From NCBI GenBank assembly GCA_003712125.1, contig RHLF01000001.1, positions 62,001-126,000 of the forward strand: DNA of 64,000 bases. The letters run 5' to 3'. This document shows positions 18,295-26,966 of this stretch, in pieces. Position 1 is the first letter of the stretch, and each line of letters begins with the position of its first letter. Position numbers and translations under genes: made by a program. Under the pieces are notes generated by a model, which was given only the letters and a program-made list of their open reading frames with translations, was not told where the DNA came from and did not search any database. The stretch comes from Allomuricauda sp. (GTDB lineage: Bacteria > Bacteroidota > Bacteroidia > Flavobacteriales > Flavobacteriaceae).

Positions 18295-19503
18295 TTAGAC
18301 TTTTTCTAGTATTACAGCATAACCCTGTCCCACACCAACACACATGGTCGCCAGGCCATATTTTTTATTCTGATTTTGAAGTTCACAAGCAAGACTATAG
18401 GTAATCCTTGTTCCAGTCACTCCGAGCGGATGGCCTATGGCGATTGCCCCACCATTTGGATTTATCCTAGGGTCATCATCTTTAATACCCAACTCTCTCA
18501 TACAAGCCAAAGCCTGGGCCGCAAAGGCCTCATTCAACTCAATGATATCAATATCGCCTAGTTTCAACCCGGCCTTTTCCAGGGCCTTTTTAGTGGCATT
18601 TACAGGGCCGATACCCATGACACGTGGTTCTACCCCGACCACTGCCGAACTTACAATCCGCGCTTTGGGAGTAAGCCTATATTGCTTTATCGCATCCTCC
18701 GAGGCGATTATAGTTGCTGCTGCACCATCATTGAGTCCCGAAGAATTGCCTGCTGTGACGCTACCCCCATCCTTTTTAAAAGCAGGTCTTAGTTTTCCCA
18801 AAATTTCCCTTGTGGTCGTAGGCTTTATAAATTCATCATGGTTAAAAATGATTGGGTCTTTTTTTCGTTGTGGAATTTCAACTGAAACAATTTCCTCAGC
18901 CAGTCTACCATTTTCCTGCGCCTTAAATGCTTTCATTTGGCTCCAATGGGCAAAAGCATCTTGATCATCGCGGGAAATTTTATACCGCTCCACTAAATTT
19001 TCGGCGGTGACTCCCATCCCATCGGTACCATAAAGTTCATGCAGTTTGGGATTGATAAATCGCCAACCAAAGCTAGTATCGTAAAGTTTGGAATCGGTAC
19101 CATAGGCTGAGGCAGCCTTTGAAATGGCATAAGGCCCACGGGTCATATTTTCAACTCCCCCAGAAATGAATACATCACCATCGCCAGTTTTAATCGCTCG
19201 ATTGGCATGAATAATGGCCGACATGCCTGAAGAGCACAAACGGTTGACCGTCTCACCGGGAACTGAATAGGGTAAACCCGCCAACAAAAGAGCCATACGG
19301 GCCACATTGCGGTTATCTTCCCCGGCTTGGTTGGCACATCCTAATATCACTTCATCATAAGCCTCTTTCGGGATATTGGGATTTCTCTCGATCAATTCTT
19401 GAATAGGAATGGCAGCCAAATCATCTGTGCGAACAGAGGATAATGAACCCCGGAATTTTCCGATTGGAGTTCGTATGCCATCAATTACGTATGCCTCTTT
19501 CAT
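18295..19503 (-). CDS. pcaF: 3-oxoadipyl-CoA thiolase
   Basis: A 402-residue thiolase. The acylated Cys90 lies in NRLCSSGMSA, the active-site His in GGAIAIGHPLGVTGTR, and the second Cys in TMCVGVGQGYAVIL. The length and placement fit PcaF, which splits 3-oxoadipyl-CoA into succinyl-CoA and acetyl-CoA in the last step of the pathway. Its start overlaps the pcaB stop by 4 bp (ATGA). Confidence 0.92.
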   Translation of the reverse strand: MKEAYVIDGIRTPIGKFRGSLSSVRTDDLAAIPIQELIERNPNIPKEAYDEVILGCANQAGEDNRNVARMALLLAGLPYSVPGETVNRLCSSGMSAIIHANRAIKTGDGDVFISGGVENMTRGPYAISKAASAYGTDSKLYDTSFGWRFINPKLHELYGTDGMGVTAENLVERYKISRDDQDAFAHWSQMKAFKAQENGRLAEEIVSVEIPQRKKDPIIFNHDEFIKPTTTREILGKLRPAFKKDGGSVTAGNSSGLNDGAAATIIASEDAIKQYRLTPKARIVSSAVVGVEPRVMGIGPVNATKKALEKAGLKLGDIDIIELNEAFAAQALACMRELGIKDDDPRINPNGGAIAIGHPLGVTGTRITYSLACELQNQNKKYGLATMCVGVGQGYAVILEKV

Positions 19504-20756
19504 GCTTTATTTAAATTAAACAGCTGCTGCCACTCCTCCTGTAAATCAGGAAATGATTCTTTTAGCACCTTGCTTAAACTTGTTTTCGTTTGCAATGCTT
19601 TTTTACAAGCTTTGCCAGTGAGTTGTTTTCCCTTGGTACTTCCATATTTTTTAGCCAAAACGAAGCTTACCTTTTCTGAAAAGATGAGTTCCAAACTGTT
19701 ACTAATATTGGATTTCATTCGTTCTGGGTCTATCACCATATTTTCACCAATAAGCCTGGAATGATTTAATATGGTACCCAGTGTGGTCATCATCTGTGGT
19801 AGGGCCATCCATTCCAATATCAAGGCTTTTCCATCGCGTTCATGGGCATGCACCATGGTCTGTTGCACTGCCCCATTGAGCGTATTGACCCAAGAACTTA
19901 ATCCCACAATAGCCTCACTTAAAATTGGGTTGTTTTTGTGGGGCATAGCACTAGAAACACCACCTTTTCCGTTTTCAAGCAATTCCCCTATTTCAGTTTG
20001 GGTTAAGAGTAAAATATCATTTGCCATCTTGCCCAATGAACTCGCGACCAAGGTCATCCAACCAGAAAATTCAGCGATGGAATCTCGCTGTGAATGCCAG
20101 GTGCCTTGATAGCCCAAATCAAGTTTTTTAGCCATCTTTTTGGCAACTTCTTCGCCTAGTCCATTGAAAACCGAAAGATTTCCGACAGCCCCTGCGAATT
20201 GCATGTTGAGTAATCTTGGTCGTAACTGATTCAAGCGCGTGATATGACGATTTAAGGGGCGGGACCAGCTTTCTACTTTTTCACCAAAACTTATGGGCGC
20301 TGCCTGTTGATTTCGGGTACGACCTGCCATTAGGGTGTTTTGGTGTTGCGATACAAGGGAATTCAAGCTTCCGATAATAGATTGTAAACGCTCTTCAAAA
20401 ACTACCAAGACCTCTTTAATGACCAATATCTGAGCAGAATCTACAACATCTTGTGAAGTCGTTCCCCAATGCAAATATTCTTTTGCACTATCGGAAAGGC
20501 CTTGTTTTAATTGCTTTAGTAATCCAATAACTGGAATACCGTTTTCAAGTGTGCTTTTGGCTAATTCATCTACATTGATATTTTTTCCGGAAAGCCTTCC
20601 AATTTCTTCGGCAGCTTCTACCGGAATCAACCCTAGCTCACTTTCCGCTTTTGCCAACGTGAATTCGAAAATCACCATTTTCTCAATGAAATTGGTATCG
20701 CCGCAAAGGGTTCCCACTTCCGAATCGGATAAATATTTCGAATAGGTTTCAAGCAT
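19500..20756 (-). CDS. pcaB: 3-carboxy-cis,cis-muconate cycloisomerase
   Basis: A 418-residue member of the fumarase/aspartase superfamily, with the signature SSAMPHKNNP and the N-terminal HWGTTSQDVVDSA. It closes 3-carboxymuconate, made by PcaGH, to 4-carboxymuconolactone. The start MLETYSKYLSDSEV at 20756 is chosen over a longer frame to 20840 because it overlaps the pcaG stop by 8 bp and begins where the family begins. Confidence 0.92.
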   Translation of the reverse strand: MLETYSKYLSDSEVGTLCGDTNFIEKMVIFEFTLAKAESELGLIPVEAAEEIGRLSGKNINVDELAKSTLENGIPVIGLLKQLKQGLSDSAKEYLHWGTTSQDVVDSAQILVIKEVLVVFEERLQSIIGSLNSLVSQHQNTLMAGRTRNQQAAPISFGEKVESWSRPLNRHITRLNQLRPRLLNMQFAGAVGNLSVFNGLGEEVAKKMAKKLDLGYQGTWHSQRDSIAEFSGWMTLVASSLGKMANDILLLTQTEIGELLENGKGGVSSAMPHKNNPILSEAIVGLSSWVNTLNGAVQQTMVHAHERDGKALILEWMALPQMMTTLGTILNHSRLIGENMVIDPERMKSNISNSLELIFSEKVSFVLAKKYGSTKGKQLTGKACKKALQTKTSLSKVLKESFPDLQEEWQQLFNLNKA

Positions 20757-21291
20757 CAAAAAATACGGTTTCGTTCTTACCTTGCATATGAATGTCAAAT
20801 TCGTAGACAACCTTTCCATCCACTTCTTTTCGTTGCGCAATCAGGGTATCTTTCCTGTCCTCAGGGACTCTCTTCAAAACAGGGTCATTGGCATTTGCAT
20901 CGCCCTCATCAGAGAAGTAAATTCGAGTAAAAACATGGCTCAACAATCCACGCATCATCACCACGACATTTATATGCGGTGCATTTTTTTCATCCGACTT
21001 TGGTTTCACCGTATTGAAAACAAAGCGATTGCCATCAAGGGTCCCCGTTCCAAAACGGGCAAAGCCCTGCTGTGGTGAATTTTGCCGAAGCTCTATCATT
21101 GCATCTAAGACAGTTGCTCCCTTCCCGTCAAGAACCCTTCCTGTGATATAAATGCGCTCACCCAAAATCGTTTCCGAAAACACGTTGTTATCTGCAATAC
21201 CTTTGTGATGAAAATGGTATTGATTGGGAGTAAGGCCATAAGCGAAGTAAGGTCCGACAGTCTGTGAAGGTGTCTGTTTTAAAATATTCAT
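20749..21291 (-). CDS. pcaG: Protocatechuate 3,4-dioxygenase, alpha subunit
   Basis: A 180-residue subunit with the typical N terminus QTPSQTVGPYFAYGL and the intradiol core (ITGRVLDGKGATVLDAMIEL, GFARFGTGT, HINVVVMMRGLL). The alpha chain lacks the iron ligands and completes the active site formed by PcaH. The start at 21291 (MNILKQTPSQ) is preferred over a frame to 21360 that would run into pcaH. Confidence 0.94.
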   Translation of the reverse strand: MNILKQTPSQTVGPYFAYGLTPNQYHFHHKGIADNNVFSETILGERIYITGRVLDGKGATVLDAMIELRQNSPQQGFARFGTGTLDGNRFVFNTVKPKSDEKNAPHINVVVMMRGLLSHVFTRIYFSDEGDANANDPVLKRVPEDRKDTLIAQRKEVDGKVVYEFDIHMQGKNETVFFDA

Positions 21292-21295
21292 TTTA

Positions 21296-21985
21296 TTAAT
21301 CTTCAATTGGTGTTGAATTTCTGCCTCTAAGTACAATATTGAATTCATAGCCCAAGGCAAATTCGGGTTCAGTATGTTCTAATTTAAAGTCAGCCACCAA
21401 TAATTTTCTAGCTTCTTTTGGTATGCTATTAAAAATTGGGTCAAATTCAAATAATGGATCACCAGGAAAATACATTTGTGTGACTAGTCGACTTTCTAAA
21501 TGTGTTCCGAATAGGGAAAAATGAATATGGTTAGGGCGCCATGCGTTATGATGATTTCCCCATGGATAAGCCCCGGGTTTAATCGTGTAAAAAGTGTAGT
21601 TCCCATTCGTGTCCGTTAATGTTCTTCCAGCACCAAAAAAATTCGGGTCCAATGGGGCATTATGCCTATCAACCTTATGAACATATCGACCTGCCGAATT
21701 GGCCTGCCAAATTTCAATCAGAGTATTTGGAATTCCCCTTCCCAGTTCATCCATGACCTTGCCTCGAATTGCAATACGTTCTCCAACGGGGTTACCATTT
21801 GTTATCCCATTTTTGGTGAGGTCATTATCAATTTCACCTATGACATCCTCACCGTAAACTGGTAAATTTGCCTGCATTAGATGCTCATCAATGGTTACCA
21901 GAGGATTCTTAGGCCCTCTAAGTATCGTTGATTTGTAATCTGGATAAATTAAGGGCGGATGCACCTCCCAATCTCTTTTATTCAT
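21296..21985 (-). CDS. pcaH: Protocatechuate 3,4-dioxygenase, beta subunit
   Basis: A 229-residue, iron-binding subunit. It cleaves protocatechuate between its hydroxyls with O2. Visible landmarks are LIEIWQANSAGRYVH, the iron-ligand region YTIKPGAYPW, and the His pair in WRPNHIHFSLFG. The start MNKRDWEVHPP at 21985 is chosen; it overlaps the end of pcaC by 8 bp. The gap to pcaG is 4 bp, as expected for subunits made in equal amounts. Confidence 0.95.
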   Translation of the reverse strand: MNKRDWEVHPPLIYPDYKSTILRGPKNPLVTIDEHLMQANLPVYGEDVIGEIDNDLTKNGITNGNPVGERIAIRGKVMDELGRGIPNTLIEIWQANSAGRYVHKVDRHNAPLDPNFFGAGRTLTDTNGNYTFYTIKPGAYPWGNHHNAWRPNHIHFSLFGTHLESRLVTQMYFPGDPLFEFDPIFNSIPKEARKLLVADFKLEHTEPEFALGYEFNIVLRGRNSTPIED

Positions 21986-22358
21986 GATCAAATAGAATTT
22001 GTTTGGCAACCTTTATTGCATTATTGCTAACAGGAACTCCAGCATATACACCGATATGAAGTAAAACTTCTTTTATATCCTGAGTACTGCAGCCCGTATT
22101 TTTACTGGCCCTTATGTGCATTGCCAATTCCTCATCATGCCCAAGAGTTGCCAATACGGCAATAGTGAGCATACTTCTTTCCCGTTTGGTTAATTCTGGA
22201 CGGGACCAAATACCGTTCCAAGCAGAATTGACTATATAATCTTGAAAGTCTTTATCAAATTCTGTCTTATTGGCTTCAGCGCTATCTACATGGGCATCAC
22301 CTAGCACAGACCTACGTGTTTTCATACCCCTTTTAAAACCTTCCTTATCCTTAATCAT
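21978..22358 (-). CDS. pcaC: 4-carboxymuconolactone decarboxylase
   Basis: A 126-residue protein of the CMD family: MKTRRSVLGDAHVDSAEAN, WSRPELTKRERSMLTIAVLA and the helix LAMHIRASKNTGCSTQDIKE. It decarboxylates 4-carboxymuconolactone to 3-oxoadipate enol-lactone. Its ATG overlaps the pcaD stop as ATGA, a sign of translational coupling. In some bacteria pcaC and pcaD are fused as pcaL; here they are separate but coupled. Confidence 0.94.
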   Translation of the reverse strand: MIKDKEGFKRGMKTRRSVLGDAHVDSAEANKTEFDKDFQDYIVNSAWNGIWSRPELTKRERSMLTIAVLATLGHDEELAMHIRASKNTGCSTQDIKEVLLHIGVYAGVPVSNNAIKVAKQILFDHE

Positions 22359-23134
22359 CCTATAAAATTTATAATATGTTCTGCATATGCCAATGGGTTC
22401 TCCAGACAGGGTAAATGCCCAACATCCGGCATTTCAATATATTTAGACCCTTTGGTTTGTTCGGACATTTTTTTTACAAATTCAGGAGGGGTAGAAAGAT
22501 CATGCTTTCCGCCTATAAATAGAGCTTCAAACCCCATGTTTTTAGCGGTTATGGCGTAATCTGCCTTAGCTATTGCCTTACAGGCAGACAAATACCCCGG
22601 TTTCGTGGTTTGGGTCAGTAAGGTCATATAGCCGATCACCTGCGATGCCTGTGAAGCCCTAAAATCTGCGGAGAACCAACGTTGCATGACCATATCACTA
22701 ATCGATTGAAGGCCATTTTCCTCAACGTCTAAAATTCGTTCTTCCCACCCCAAACTTGTTCCAATCTTAAACCCAGTGTTACTAAAAATCAGTTTCTTAA
22801 TACGCTTTGGATGTCGTTCTGCCAAACTATAGGCAATCAATCCGCCAATGGAAAGTCCAACAACATGCGCTTTTTTGATACCACAATGGTCCATCAGGGT
22901 TATGATGTCATCGGCATAATCATCAATACAGGTCTCACCATTTGGATATGATGAAAAACCGTGCCCCCTTTTATCATGCAAGAGTATGTTGTAAGTATTT
23001 GTGAAAAAGGGCAACATTTGATTCCAAATAGTGAAATTAGTACCCAGTGAATTAATGAACACAACCGTTTCCTCTCGGTCATAATCTAACCAACTGTAAT
23101 GAACACTATTATTCTGTATCTCTGCAAACGGCAT
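22355..23134 (-). CDS. pcaD: 3-oxoadipate enol-lactonase
   Basis: A 259-residue alpha/beta hydrolase with nucleophile Ser95 in VVGLSIGGLI, oxyanion region INSLGTNFTIW and the His in DVGHLPCLENP. It opens the enol-lactone to 3-oxoadipate. The N terminus HYSWLDYDREETVVFINSLG matches PcaD proteins. It begins 2 bp after the IclR regulator gene. Confidence 0.92.
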   Translation of the reverse strand: MPFAEIQNNSVHYSWLDYDREETVVFINSLGTNFTIWNQMLPFFTNTYNILLHDKRGHGFSSYPNGETCIDDYADDIITLMDHCGIKKAHVVGLSIGGLIAYSLAERHPKRIKKLIFSNTGFKIGTSLGWEERILDVEENGLQSISDMVMQRWFSADFRASQASQVIGYMTLLTQTTKPGYLSACKAIAKADYAITAKNMGFEALFIGGKHDLSTPPEFVKKMSEQTKGSKYIEMPDVGHLPCLENPLAYAEHIINFIG

Positions 23135-23136
23135 TT

Positions 23137-23895
23137 CTATATCTTTTTTAAGGCGCTGCTAATATTACCGGCAGCCTCTTTTAGATGAGGCAAAAATTCT
23201 GTAATCAATCTATCCTTACTCACTCTATTGGCTTGACAACCAATATTCATAGCATATTTTACAGAACCGTCCTTTGAAAAAATTGGCGCAGATATGGATC
23301 GAACGCCGGCTTCCAATTCTTGGTCCACTAAGGCCCAACCTTGTTGTCTTATTTTCTGTAATTCCTTTTTGAGTTCTATTTTATTGGATATGGTGTTTAT
23401 GGTATATTGTTCATACTCAAACACATCAAGCAATTCCTCTTTAAAATCATTCATGGCCATGATGGTCCTACCCATGGAAGTAACGTGTGCGGGCAATCTC
23501 GTCCCGATACCTAGATTAATGGTCATGATTCTTGAAACTTGTTGCCGCATTAAGTAGACGACCTCATTTTTATCCAAAGTAGCAATTGAGGAGGATTCGT
23601 TGACCAAATTGGAAAGCTTCAGCATATAAGGTTTTGCGATTTCTGTAATATCAAGAGATGATAAATAGGTATAACCCAAATCCAAGACCCTTGAAGTCAG
23701 CTCAAAGTATTTCCCATCGGAATGCATGTATCCCAAATCGGTATAGGTCAACAAAAACCGTCTCGCAGCTGCGCGGGACATTTTGGTTACTTCTGCAACT
23801 TCTGACAGAGTCATTACTTTCTTATCGCTTCCAAAAGCTTTCAAAACTTTAAGACCTTTTTCTAGAGACTGTACGTAATCAGCTTTATTTATCAA
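23137..23895 (-). CDS. IclR-family regulator of the pca genes (PcaR/PobR-like)
   Basis: A 252-residue regulator with an N-terminal winged helix (LSEVAEVTKMSRAAARRFL, about residues 26-45) and the IclR effector domain (about 75-250; LPAHVTSMGRTIMAM, GVRSISAPIF). The only start that fits is TTG at 23895; the first in-frame ATG lies inside the helix-turn-helix. It is the first gene of the pca operon, so it regulates itself along with pcaDCHGBF-IJ. Operators of PcaR type flank it and the divergent receptor gene. The effector is probably protocatechuate or 3-oxoadipate. Confidence 0.88.
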   Translation of the reverse strand: MINKADYVQSLEKGLKVLKAFGSDKKVMTLSEVAEVTKMSRAAARRFLLTYTDLGYMHSDGKYFELTSRVLDLGYTYLSSLDITEIAKPYMLKLSNLVNESSSIATLDKNEVVYLMRQQVSRIMTINLGIGTRLPAHVTSMGRTIMAMNDFKEELLDVFEYEQYTINTISNKIELKKELQKIRQQGWALVDQELEAGVRSISAPIFSKDGSVKYAMNIGCQANRVSKDRLITEFLPHLKEAAGNISSALKKI

Positions 23896-23905
23896 TCGAA
23901 CAATA

Positions 23906-23927
23906 TTTCGTTATACGAACAAAGTAA
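23906..23927 (-). promoter_or_regulatory. Promoter and IclR-type operator of the pca operon
   Basis: Read on the minus strand this is TTACTTTG (one mismatch to TAnnTTTG) running directly into GTTCGTATAACGAAA (23920-23906). The operator has half-sites GTTCG and CGAAA around a short AT-rich centre and shares its first G with the -7 box. A second GTTCG half-site follows at 23901-23897. A repressor bound here would cover the transcription start. Confidence 0.6.
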
Positions 23928-24032
23928 CGTTTTTTTTACTTAAAGAACAACATAAGCAATTAAATTCTTAATATTTTATTAAATAAATATTTGTTTGTCA
24001 CAAATTGATTTTTATATTTAACCAAATATAAG

Positions 24033-24054
24033 AACATTTGTTCGTTAATCGCAC
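24033..24054 (+). promoter_or_regulatory. Promoter and PcaR-type operator of the receptor/transport operon
   Basis: AACATTTG (24033-24040, one mismatch to TAnnTTTG) runs directly into GTTCGTTAATCGCAC (24040-24054). The latter differs at one position from GTTCGATAATCGCAC, the 15-bp site I recall for Pseudomonas putida PcaR. The spacing to the -7 element is the same as on the pca side. The start codon lies 18 bp downstream. Confidence 0.65.
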
Positions 24055-24072
24055 AAATTAACTAACTAGATT

Positions 24073-26874
24073 ATGAAAAAACAACTAAAAAACTTTTTAT
24101 TAATGATGGTGGCACTGTCAATTACTATTGCTGCCAATGCTCAAAACACGGTCAGTGGTACTGTAATTGGCTCTGATGGAATTCCAGTTGTCGGAGCTAA
24201 TGTTGTCATTAAAGGAACTACAGAAGGGGTGGCTGCCGATTTTGATGGAAATTTTACATTATCCAGTGCAACCGAATTTCCTTGGACATTGGAGATATCT
24301 TCAGCGGGATACGCCACCAAGCAAGTCGAGGTGGGGTCAAACCAATCCAATTTCCAAATTACACTTGACGTAAGTGTTTCAGAACTTGACGAAGTCGTCA
24401 TCTCTGCATCTCGTAAACCTGAGAAAGTTACTGAATCTCCAGCCTCAATTAGTGTAATGACGGCTAAAAAATTGGAGCTGCAAGCAGTTCCTGCAGGGGA
24501 CCCTACCAACCTCTTAAAGAATATTCAAGGGGTATCCATCGTTCAAAATGGTATCAATAAATCTACCGTTTCTTTAAGAGGTCGTTCGGTCAGAAATAGT
24601 ACAAGAACTTTGATACTAAAAGATTACAGAAACCTAGTAGATTACTATACTGCTATTTATGATAATGAACGGGTACCGGTAATACCAATTGATATTGAGC
24701 GTGTTGAGGTGTTAAGAGGTCCTTCGGGTGCACTTTGGGGCCCTGGCGTTTCTGCGGGTGTTATACACTACATCTCTAAAGATCCATGGCGCTATCAAGG
24801 GTTAAGTGCAGAGCTATCCTATGGCAATTCATTTGGTGATGAAGAACAGGGACAAGCTGCCGATGTTACCAAAGTAGATTTTAGATGGGCCAAAGCATTC
24901 AATGATAAATTTGCATTCAAATTAATTGGCTCCTACAAAACAGGTAAAGATTTCATTTTTGACCTTACTAGCGATGAAGATTTTGGGACGGGAAGGACAA
25001 TTCCTGACTATGTCGCAGGAGATGTCTCAGGTGCAGGGGCTCCTCCCACAAGAGATGGTCAGTGGACTGATTTTGCCGGCAACACCATTAATATGACCGG
25101 TGAGGGTATTGGAATTGCAAGAGCCGACGGTGGTGGCCCTTTTAACTTAATCAGGGATTTCTATAACCTTAATCTAGAGGCAACATTGGAATTTAGACCT
25201 TCCGATAAATTCAATTTTGCCATTGTACCGAGTTTGGGTACCAGTGAAGGAAACTTCGGTAATGCCGGAATTTTCTTTTATGATCGAAAAACCCAATTTA
25301 ACACCCAATTTCGAACGAATGTAGGGAAGCTATTTGCTTCTGCCAATATAAGAACCCAACCCACTTTCAATGGTGACACGGAAGACAGTGGCACCTATGA
25401 ACTTCAATACAACAATACGGGTCTTAGGGATCCAGGGGGTTCTACATACTTTGATTTTCAAGCACAATATCCTATTAATATTGGTGATAAAGGAGATTTG
25501 ATTGTAGGTGTAGACTACAGGACCATGAAGAGGAGATATGAGGATACCTTTGTAGATGGATCTACCAACAATCTGAAGTCATTGGGTGTATTTGAAGACG
25601 AATCTCTTGTTACCTCTGGCGCTTATGCACAGTATACACATAAATTCAATGATAAATTCAAGGCAGTCGGAGCTGCTCGATTGGATAATTGGAACGTATA
25701 CGGTTCTGCATTTTCACCAAAATTAGGATTGGTATACAACCCAAAACCTAACTCTGCGTTTCGAATTTCGTACAATCAGGCCAATACAGTTCCATCAATG
25801 ATTCGGACCTTCTTTCAATCCAATGTGGGTCGTAGAGGGCAAAACGTACAAGGTAATTTGATTCGAATGTTCTATGGTACCGGAGAAGATATTACATTTA
25901 ATAACCCACTCACAGGTTTAAGTATTCCTGGTAATACCGTCGGGTTTCATTTTCAAGGAACAGATGTACCATTACAGACCGTTCTTGATGCATTAGGCAT
26001 TGAGGGTATTACTTTAACTGGAACTTCAGCAGGTAGTTTATTCACCTTAGAAAACACAGCGAGTAACGCACCTATTGACAATGTTCAGCAGCTAAATAAT
26101 CCTCGAGCAGATTTTGAAACTTCGGAAACGATTGAAATTGGTTATAAAGGTCAAATTGGCGACAAATTGGCCATTGGCATAGATTTCTACCACAATACCG
26201 AAAAAAATGTTCCTACAGCGGCGGTCGCCATTTCGCCAGGGGTAGCCTTCCCTAACCTGGGTGCGGATCTTACAGCCGCACTTAATAATGCCGGAGTTGA
26301 TGCTGCCACGGCAGCTGATATTGTAGACCAGGCGGTAAACCAGTTTGGTAACGGTGTTAGCGGTATCGTAATTTCAGATCAACATCAGGCGCTGAATTCT
26401 TTAAACGGAATAACTTATGGTTTTAGGGGTTATGGTGAAATTAAATATTACGGTATTGACCTTTCATCAGAATATTATTTCAATGCCAACAACTCCGTAT
26501 TTTTTAATTGGTCTTGGATTAACCAAAATGATTTTACCTCAGAGGATATAGGTGAGGACCCTGCGTTGAACCGGATTTTCAATTTGAATACACCAAAGAA
26601 TAGGATTAGGGCAGGTTATAATTATAGGTGGAAATCAGGCTTTTTTGGAAATGTATCAATGCAACATAATGGCAGTTATTTCGCAAACTTTGGAGATTTC
26701 CGTGGTGAATTGGATGCGGTAACTTCGGTAGATATGGCAATTGGATATGAGATAACCGAGAATGTTAAATTGAGTTTATCCGCAACGAATTTATTTGATG
26801 CAGATGTTTTTGGATTGCCTTATCTGCCAAAACAAGGAAGGTTTATTCTCACTACCTTGAGGTTCACGCCTTGA
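24073..26874 (+). CDS. TonB-dependent outer-membrane receptor
   Basis: A 933-residue protein: signal peptide (1-24), CarboxypepD_reg-like domain (about 25-105, VSGTVIGSDGIPVVGANVVI), plug (about 115-225, IERVEVLRGPSGALWGPG), then a 22-strand-type barrel ending in Phe-Thr-Pro. It should import a ligand using TonB energy. It has no SusD partner, so the ligand is likely small. It opens the operon divergent from pca and is under a PcaR-type operator, pointing to an aromatic ligand. A strong hairpin follows the stop codon. Confidence 0.93.
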   Translation: MKKQLKNFLLMMVALSITIAANAQNTVSGTVIGSDGIPVVGANVVIKGTTEGVAADFDGNFTLSSATEFPWTLEISSAGYATKQVEVGSNQSNFQITLDVSVSELDEVVISASRKPEKVTESPASISVMTAKKLELQAVPAGDPTNLLKNIQGVSIVQNGINKSTVSLRGRSVRNSTRTLILKDYRNLVDYYTAIYDNERVPVIPIDIERVEVLRGPSGALWGPGVSAGVIHYISKDPWRYQGLSAELSYGNSFGDEEQGQAADVTKVDFRWAKAFNDKFAFKLIGSYKTGKDFIFDLTSDEDFGTGRTIPDYVAGDVSGAGAPPTRDGQWTDFAGNTINMTGEGIGIARADGGGPFNLIRDFYNLNLEATLEFRPSDKFNFAIVPSLGTSEGNFGNAGIFFYDRKTQFNTQFRTNVGKLFASANIRTQPTFNGDTEDSGTYELQYNNTGLRDPGGSTYFDFQAQYPINIGDKGDLIVGVDYRTMKRRYEDTFVDGSTNNLKSLGVFEDESLVTSGAYAQYTHKFNDKFKAVGAARLDNWNVYGSAFSPKLGLVYNPKPNSAFRISYNQANTVPSMIRTFFQSNVGRRGQNVQGNLIRMFYGTGEDITFNNPLTGLSIPGNTVGFHFQGTDVPLQTVLDALGIEGITLTGTSAGSLFTLENTASNAPIDNVQQLNNPRADFETSETIEIGYKGQIGDKLAIGIDFYHNTEKNVPTAAVAISPGVAFPNLGADLTAALNNAGVDAATAADIVDQAVNQFGNGVSGIVISDQHQALNSLNGITYGFRGYGEIKYYGIDLSSEYYFNANNSVFFNWSWINQNDFTSEDIGEDPALNRIFNLNTPKNRIRAGYNYRWKSGFFGNVSMQHNGSYFANFGDFRGELDAVTSVDMAIGYEITENVKLSLSATNLFDADVFGLPYLPKQGRFILTTLRFTP

Positions 26875-26907
26875 GAAGGTTGATTATTTGAGTGTTTGAT
26901 GAATTGG

Positions 26908-26939
26908 GTTTGCCTGCGGTAATGCGCAGGCAAACTTTT
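26908..26939 (+). terminator. Hairpin between receptor and MFS genes (partial terminator)
   Basis: A perfect 11-bp stem GTTTGCCTGCG / CGCAGGCAAAC with a 6-base loop, followed by TTTTA. It lies in the 92-bp gap inside the operon, so it probably reduces read-through and keeps receptor mRNA in excess. It also argues against the longer MFS frame that starts at 26892. Confidence 0.75.
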
Positions 26940-26966
26940 ATCTTCTATTTATCAATTATCAGGCAA

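Noticed and set aside
18437-18964. A 175-codon open frame opposite pcaF
   Set aside because: It is the antisense shadow of the thiolase gene, with a low-complexity Ser/Pro/Ala-rich translation and no family motif.
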